Part shown: one piece after another, positions 7,356 to 12,602 of the stretch | Layout: the number at the start of each line of letters is the position of its first letter | How positions within the stretch are numbered: the first letter of the stretch is position 1 | Source of the DNA: Synura sp. LO234KE | Taxonomy: Eukaryota > Sar > Synurophyceae > Synurales > Mallomonadaceae | Direction: 5' to 3' | Assembly (NCBI GenBank): GCA_015143735.1 | Contig: VKHC01000387.1 | Span: 1 to 12,602, forward strand | Length of the DNA stretch: 12,602 nt | Translations under genes and position numbers: made by a program | Notes under the pieces: generated by a model | Database searches by the model: none | What the model was told of the DNA's origin: nothing | What the model saw: only the letters and a program-made list of their open reading frames with translations

Positions 7356-10087
7356 ATGCAGTACTTACTTCATAATAATTTTTTAGTGTTAATCTCTATA
7401 ATTGCTTTCGGTTATTCTGATGAGCTACAAATTATTTATGATACGTACATCGATAACGAATGTCGTGTGAAAATTTTTAACAATGTTTCTGCTATATCCG
7501 TTTCTAAACAGTTTTATCTAGGAGATATCTCGGCCTTAATACTTCGTCATGTCATAGGTACTACGTCTGGAAGAAGATCTGACACACTTTCAGTTCTTCG
7601 ATCATTCAACGCCAAGAACTCGTCAATCCTCGCTGCAGTTATGAACCTTTATGGGATTTTAAGTTTCGATAATACGTCGTCGGAATCACTGCTGAAGTTC
7701 GCTCAAGCGCGAGAATTGACCAATTTCTCCATACCCGAGTATGTAGCAAATGAGGCAATAGCTTATGACAATTCAACTGCATCCCTAAAATTGTTGGAAA
7801 GAGGTATATTAATCAATCCGACGAGGTGAACGTCGCCATAGAGTTTACAATATGCACCATATAACTTTTAAATTGCAGTTCTATCCTTCACATATGTTAT
7901 TCTAAAGCATTGGCGTATCTTGGTCGGCACTCTGAGTCGTATTTGCATATGAAAATATCGTTGTTCTTAAATCCCAACAAATTCTATAATTGGGCAGTTT
8001 ACATTGACAAATTTCTTGAGAGTATTACAGCACTCGCAGAAAATCGTCATGGAATATGTTGGCCCATCGAAGATCTGCGACAGGATGCCAATTATCTCCT
8101 TCCATTAGGTCTTTCAGTGTTTCCACACAACCCTGGTCTCCTCTATCTACTCGGTTGGATCTACGCTCATAATCAAAATTATTATTGCTCATTGGAATAT
8201 TTACATGCTGCATCGCAGTTTATGGAGTATGCTTTTGGAAGAGTTGTAGTACTGTTCGACAGTGGTGTTCTCCATCAAAACATCGAATACGTCAAGAGTA
8301 AATTAGATGGAACGGAACAAAAGAAAATACTGTCGAAAAGTACCATTAATATCCTAGAATTTTCATGTTACCCATTTAGCCACCAAAGGGATAACGCTGG
8401 GGATAGTGATCGCTCAGTATCTGATTCCAACCGTAGGAACGATGAAATGGCAATGCACTTCTATGACCGGGACTCCGACCGTTACGACGACGACTCCGCC
8501 AAGCCCGAGCAACGCGCCAGAGAGAGTGATGAACAGAAAGAAGCTGCCTCTATCGACGATACAAGTGACCAGAAATGCGTGTCCACTATCCCTCTATTTT
8601 TAACTTCTACTTGGTTTTATTCTTTCGCATTTTTTCAAATGATAGTAACGGAACTCTCCACCGAATCCACTGATAGATACACTCACACATCATTTTCAAC
8701 GGAACTATATGCCCTTCTATCCGAGGCCATAAACAGGGCTAATTTCAACGGAATCCCAACGGCTAACTCTCATTTAGATGGGCATGAAACAGCTCAGTTA
8801 CGGTTACACTTGGGATGTCAGAACTATCAAAAGTGTCCTCGCGTTGGTTGGTTGGTAATGGACGCATCGCCAAGTGTATCTGTGCATTTTGTGGGAGCGG
8901 TAACGGATCTGAAACCGATTGTGTCACGGAATCATACTGTGGACTTCCTGTACGCGTCCCATGTCCTGGAGCATTTGAGTCAGAGTCACGCGTGCGAGGT
9001 GTGCCAGGCCCTGAGGGAGTGGCGACGAGTACTCAAGCACGATGGGGTACGTGCGCTTTATATCGCTTTATATCGCTTTATATCGCGGGGGCTGGTTTCC
9101 AGATTATGGTCGAGTATCATTGGGAGAGTTAGCGGTTAGACTTGTCCTTGTATGGGTGTATGTATGGGTTGTTACTGACCATCCAAAGGATCCGAACCAC
9201 CACACCACTTATCGAAGGTCCTACCCCTGTCATGGATAAATAACACCTTTCATACTCCCCCACCATAGTCGTGCTGCTCCTCGTCCACTGGTTTGGTTGT
9301 TAGAGATAGACGCCCCTGTCAGCCCATATCTGCTCTGTGTCCTGGCACGTGGAAGGCCATCACTGGGACTGTGTCTATGTCACTGATTACCATGATGATT
9401 ACAATTCTATACCGAGCTAACCAGCGCCTGCACACTTAGAGATACAATCCATTCCTATTCTTATACTGTGTGGTTGTCGTAATGCACAGACACTATACGT
9501 GGCCGTCCCAGATCTCCAAGCAATCGCGACAATATTCACAAACCCGAATACTACTCCCGAAGTGAAACGGAAAATGGTCTCCATACTGTACGGCGGGCAG
9601 AGGGACGAGAACGACTATCACAAAACAGGATTTTTCTTCGAAAGTTTAGTGCAGTTGCTGGAAGAAGTTGGGTTCTGTGGCATGAGACGAGTCGACCGTT
9701 TCGGACTCTTCCCTCACGATAACAGCAACACGGATGAACATGTACGTACCACGTGGTGGGGATGCTTGCGCGTTTCATTTGTCTCCTAGAACGAATGAGT
9801 GTACGTATTTCATCCTCCCTTGTCATCATAGCGACGACTGATATGATAACAAGAGATGGTATGATTTAGATTTAGATGCAACCATCGGATTTCGAGTGAT
9901 CACTATATGTTTGAAATTCCAATCAAGGTCCACAAAGTAGGATATACTGATGTCGATTATTTGAAGCGGCTACAAAACGTATCATTTTCTTACTTCTCAC
10001 TGTTTCCTGTGTCTTGTGTCTACTGTCACTTTCTATCGTCTCCAGGGAGTGCCCCTGTCCCTCAATGTGATTGCCTCTGCTTGCTGA
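7356..10087 (+). CDS. Secreted/ER-type TPR protein with COG4627-like SAM-dependent methyltransferase domain (exons 7356..7825, 7879..9046, 9490..9741, 10046..10087)
   Basis: The four exons encode 643 residues. The start is ATG 7356, with an in-frame stop at 7263-7265. Introns are 53 nt (GTGAAC), 443 nt (GTACGT) and 304 nt (GTACGT). Residues 1-21 form a signal peptide (FLVLISIIAFGYS). Residues about 60-270 are TPR-like helical repeats (ERGILINPTSSILHICYSKA; VFPHNPGLLYLLGWIYAHNQ). An acidic, charged linker spans about 328-385. The methyltransferase domain starts at 465: motif I LHLGCQ (466-471, Gln where Gly is usual), the post-I acidic MDAS, DFLYASHVLEHL (512-523) and LREWRRVLKHDG ending at 546. 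After the junction come LYVAVPDL, YGGQ, DYHKTGF, VGF and the closing GVPLSLNVIA, all typical of predicted COG4627 methyltransferases. The substrate is unknown; a glycan or secreted protein is an inference from the signal peptide. Positions 8565-8645 may be an extra in-frame intron. Confidence 0.92.
9054..9086. repeat. Three tandem copies of CGCTTTATAT in the second methyltransferase intron
   Basis: Perfect decamers lie at 9054-9063, 9064-9073 and 9074-9083, followed by CGC. The array starts 7 nt inside the intron, just after the GTACGT donor at 9047. It is a young-looking tandem duplication. Confidence 0.9.
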
Positions 10088-11085
10088 GATAGAGTTGCAG
10101 TTCTTTCTTATGTCCAGTTGGTGGGACGAAATACGATGCATGGGACAAAGCAATAAAGCGCAAGCTTGTAAGTGAAGAACGAAATGGAAGCCTGGAGATG
10201 ATAAAGAAATAGCTTCTGTATGGTTGGGGGTCGTGGGTTCCATTGGCAGTGGGATAGAGCCGGCGAATACGTAATGAAACTGTCGTAGCAAGTTTTAACG
10301 GGAAAGAAATAAACGAGGACGAGCCGTTATTGTGATGCTGGTGCGGCAGGAACGGTACTTGGCTGTGTGATTTTTTAATGCGGATAGTGGGTGGTGGCGC
10401 ATCGTATGCAATTCAGCTTTGCTATTTAAAAAACAATTTGAGGTTTTCTTTCTTGTGTTAGCTCCTACTCGTTGTACCGAAAGGGGACACCTCCAAGCGA
10501 CAGCAAGCAAACTCAGTAAGTTTTTATTGGCGAGGACCACACGTTATTTTACAAATCCACCTGCCATTCTTCCATAGCATCATGCAACAGATCAATTGAC
10601 GCTGTGAAATGCTTTTTAACTGCACAACTACCAAAACTAAGATGTTTCGTGGAAATTGCTTACTTGTACTTGTTGCGCCCCCATCAGCAGCCAGCTGTGG
10701 CGTCGCCCGTACAAACAAGAATAACACGCACCGCCTGCGTAGTAAGAAAAAATTGACTAATTGTGGGTCAAATTTTAAACCAAAGTGCTTCCTGGTGCTA
10801 CTCCTAAATGATTGTTTGCTTCATATCTCTCTATCATAACTTATCGCACGATTGCTGCATGCATTCAGGATTCAAAGCAGGTAAAAGTATGTCGGTTCAT
10901 ATTTAACTTGCAAAAATCAAATAGTTAGCTTAAGAAGTATAAAGCAGAATCAGAGGTGATAACACAGCTGAAGCAGAAGCCGCTGCACCCCCAACCAAAC
11001 TAGTCACTTAACACGAAGTAACACTGTATTTCAACGCATGCATTTTGCCGAAAATAAAGAATTTGTACTTAAAACAATATTAATT
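10088..11085. other. 1-kb interval with exon-like signals on both strands, no gene I can defend
   Basis: On the plus strand a 105-residue reading can be assembled from 10378..10403, 10462..10515, 10591..10741, 10869..10880 and 10929..11003, with consistent phases and some good splice sites (GTAAGT at 10516, the 48-nt intron 10881-10928). On the minus strand a competing reading ends SIDLLHDAMEEWQVDL before a TAA near 10548 and an AATAAA (TTTATT on the plus strand, 10523-10528). I recognise neither product, and both use permissive splice choices, such as a 12-nt microexon. One may be real; they cannot both be. Confidence 0.3.
10152..10157 (+). terminator. AATAAA polyadenylation signal for the methyltransferase gene
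   Basis: AATAAA lies 65 nt beyond the TGA at 10085-10087 on the same strand, a normal distance for a 3' UTR. Another AATAAA lies near 10307. Use of this hexamer is assumed from other eukaryotes. Confidence 0.4.
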
Positions 11086-11475
11086 TTAAGAATTATTACT
11101 GTGAATTTTAAGAATGTAAATAGATTGCTCGGAGCAGGTCAAAACGTAGTACAAATATTCGTAATTAACCGATATTCGACGGAAAGGACCATCTACAGAC
11201 GATTCAACACACTTCAAGCTTTCCTGTCAAAAATGAACGATAAACAATTAAATTTTTATGTAATTACATCTTACCTTAAAAATAGTAAATAATTTTTTGC
11301 AACAAGATTCGCCTTCCACTCCGGCTAATTCTCCTCGTGCCTAGTATTAGATAAGGTTACTGTAAGGTTAAATATTCAAGTTTAAATTTTGGTAGACCTG
11401 AGAAATATTCCCATTGTGTAAATCAAGCACTGCATATCCTACTTGACCTTTTATATTCTCTAATTCGGCTTCCAT
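11086..11475 (-). CDS. LAMTOR4: LAMTOR4-like Ragulator subunit, Roadblock fold (exons 11086..11223, 11275..11340, 11398..11475)
   Basis: Three minus-strand exons of 138, 66 and 78 nt give a 93-residue protein (human LAMTOR4 has 99). ATG is at 11475-11473 and TAA at 11088-11086. Introns are 57 nt (11341-11397, GTCTAC...CTAATACTAG) and 51 nt (11224-11274, GTAAGA...TTGACAG), both phase 0. Family features in order: an N-terminal helix and first strand, ELENIKGQVGYAVLDLHNG, matching LGYLVL of the human protein; a helix around residues 28-55; then GPFRRISVNYEYLYYVLTCS and IYILKI, matching VPFKRLSV...LLVTV...VFVVKR. LAMTOR4 pairs with LAMTOR5 in the lysosome-anchored pentameric Ragulator, which docks Rag GTPases for mTORC1 control and, through BORC, affects lysosome position. 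The GTCTAC donor is unusual, though the splice keeps the conserved order. Identification is by eye but the match runs along the whole length. Confidence 0.86.
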
Positions 11476-11642
11476 GTTTAGACTATTGGTGTATGAAATT
11501 TGAGTTGTGAGAGTACAATTGCATTTTCATTACATACAACTTAACGGTAGAATGGATATCGATCATACGACAAGGTGATGGACGAAAGGCGTCCCGTTAG
11601 CTGATTTCTTCAGATGGTTCCTCGAAAATTGAAAGTATTCAT

Positions 11643-11725
11643 ATCATATTATAAATAATATGATTTCTTATTGAATGTAAATGTTATGATTTCTTTTTCT
11701 AAGGACCTAATTGAATGTAAATGTT
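11643..11725. repeat. Perfect 10-bp inverted repeat and 16-bp direct repeat upstream of the LAMTOR4-like gene
   Basis: ATCATATTAT (11643-11652) and ATAATATGAT (11655-11664) form a near-complete palindrome with a 2-nt centre. ATTGAATGTAAATGTT occurs at 11670-11685 and again at 11710-11725, exactly 40 nt apart. They lie 168-250 bp upstream of the minus-strand ATG at 11475, so could be part of its promoter or be mere AT-rich slippage products. Confidence 0.75.
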
Positions 11726-12101
11726 TAGTATCATCAAATTTTTCCAAGTATGAAGATTTGCTTCAACGAAGACACATCTATAAATGCTCAAAGGAATTTA
11801 AAAATTGACAAATCACGAATAAGATATCAAATTTTGACGTTTCTGGCGTGTCAACCGATGCGGACATACACAAACGTTTACACTTGATTCTGTTCATACA
11901 ACTCCAATGTTGAGCATGTATACATTATCAAGAAATATTTGAACAATATTTTTCTAACTTACATGTTCTCATAGAAACGCCTTCGTGTGATAAACATTTG
12001 ACTCATTTGAGGTGTATCCTCGAAATCTTTCTACTTTGAGCATCTGCGCCAGTCTGCTAGTATTGCATAATTTATCCTAATACTGGAAGAAGAAATAAAA
12101 T

Positions 12102-12356
12102 TCAGACTGATACCGAGCTTTCCAAAGAATACCATGAATCTTCGTATTTGCTTGTTACAACAAAGAATATTCTCGGTGTTTGAAACTGGTTATAAAATGT
12201 TATTCTTCTGATGGTTAAATCAGTTCGTTGAAAAGTATCAAAGCTGTAGAACTCATCATCCGTTTCAATTGATGGGACAATACTTCTCTCAACAAGACGA
12301 GTAACGATAAGAATGTGCGCGAATATAACATACAAGAAAGAAATCGTTATAGGCAT
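12102..12356 (-). CDS. Possible small secreted-protein ORF or first exon, function unknown
   Basis: This is an 84-codon minus-strand ORF starting with a genuine ATG at 12356. Residues 1-20 are hydrophobic (ISFLYVIFAHILIV) and could be a signal peptide. The middle is polar, and the end contains RRITFYNQFQTPRIFFVVTS, an alternating strand-like pattern. A GTATTC donor inside the last codons and a pyrimidine-rich TTCTTCCAG acceptor would give a 50-nt intron, the usual size here, but the following frame reaches a TAG after some 16 codons. An open frame of this length is not unlikely by chance at this base composition. I do not recognise a family. Confidence 0.22.
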   Translation of the reverse strand: MPITISFLYVIFAHILIVTRLVERSIVPSIETDDEFYSFDTFQRTDLTIRRITFYNQFQTPRIFFVVTSKYEDSWYSLESSVSV

Positions 12357-12602
12357 TGGGGACCTACTTGAAAACTTTGTCTTCTAACTGTAGCGCACCC
12401 TTATCGTCTTCCCTCCTTTCTTGCCTCCATCGTTGGGATCCTGGTCTCAATATATGGCATGGTGGCACATGGCGGAAGGATTTATAGTGATCCACTCCCA
12501 CCCTTCCACTGCCTCCTGCTCGATAACATGTATGTAATATTCACAGCGCATTGGAGCACATAGTTTCAACGCGCGTGTAGGACTTCCCAAATTGCACCGA
12601 GA

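Larger units (their letters stand above)
11476..12602. other. 1.1-kb interval with only weak ORFs
   Basis: Apart from the repeats at 11643-11725, I see no recognisable gene. The best candidate is a minus-strand ORF at 12102-12356 (see separate entry). A strong donor (GTAAGT, minus strand, 11962) follows a stretch that could be an exon. Near the right edge, frames on both strands are open (minus from the window end to a TGA near 12446; plus from about 12393 to 12580), so a gene may continue past the window. Confidence 0.5.

Noticed and set aside
10230-10265. GGGTTCCATTGGCAG resembling a tRNA T-arm
   Set aside because: The flanks do not form a T-stem, and no acceptor stem, D-arm or anticodon arm fits around it.
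11038-11292. Plus-strand 84-codon ORF
   Set aside because: It is antisense to exons 2 and 3 and the second intron of the LAMTOR4-like gene, whose minus-strand reading matches a known family along its length.
12000-12030. In-frame TAG as evidence of stop-codon reassignment
   Set aside because: The confident genes end in TGA or TAA, but none of their roughly 1,400 codons is an internal TAG, which argues against TAG being a common sense codon.

Overview
The window is nuclear DNA from a eukaryote, probably a flagellated protist or alga. The evidence is genes split by GT-AG introns, many only 48-60 nt long (others 77-443 nt), AATAAA-type sites, and eukaryote-specific families: NOP10 of H/ACA snoRNPs and a LAMTOR4-type Ragulator subunit. 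I cannot name the lineage. There is no operon structure, no bacterial gene, and no rRNA, tRNA or CRISPR array that I can see. LAYOUT: 1-767 (+) is the 3' end of an unrecognised spliced gene. 918-1750 (-) holds a tentative six-exon small gene of unknown function. 1857-4377 (-) is a three-exon gene for a 620-residue, largely disordered protein whose N-terminal RFR...P.S..ER...DFWWL signature resembles animal PROSER3. It shares a 115-bp divergent promoter with NOP10 (4493-4876, +), whose four short exons do not form a long ORF. 4877-7355 is about 2.5 kb without a gene I can defend; it contains a hairpin followed by T6 downstream of a TATA-like box, an imperfect inverted repeat that may be an old MITE, and an array of alternating TGAAATA/TATTTCA sites. 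7356-10087 (+) is a four-exon gene for a 643-residue protein with a signal peptide, TPR-like repeats and a COG4627-type SAM-dependent methyltransferase domain. 10088-11085 holds 3' UTR and ambiguous exon-like signals on both strands. 11086-11475 (-) is a three-exon LAMTOR4-like Roadblock gene that appears in no single long ORF. 11476-12602 has repeats and weak ORFs only. FUNCTION: the recognisable genes serve unrelated housekeeping or cell-biological roles (rRNA pseudouridylation, lysosomal mTORC1 scaffolding, a possible centrosome or cilium protein, a secretory-pathway methyltransferase). I see no shared pathway. The most useful results are the two conserved genes found only by assembling short exons, and several intron and repeat structures that need transcript data.
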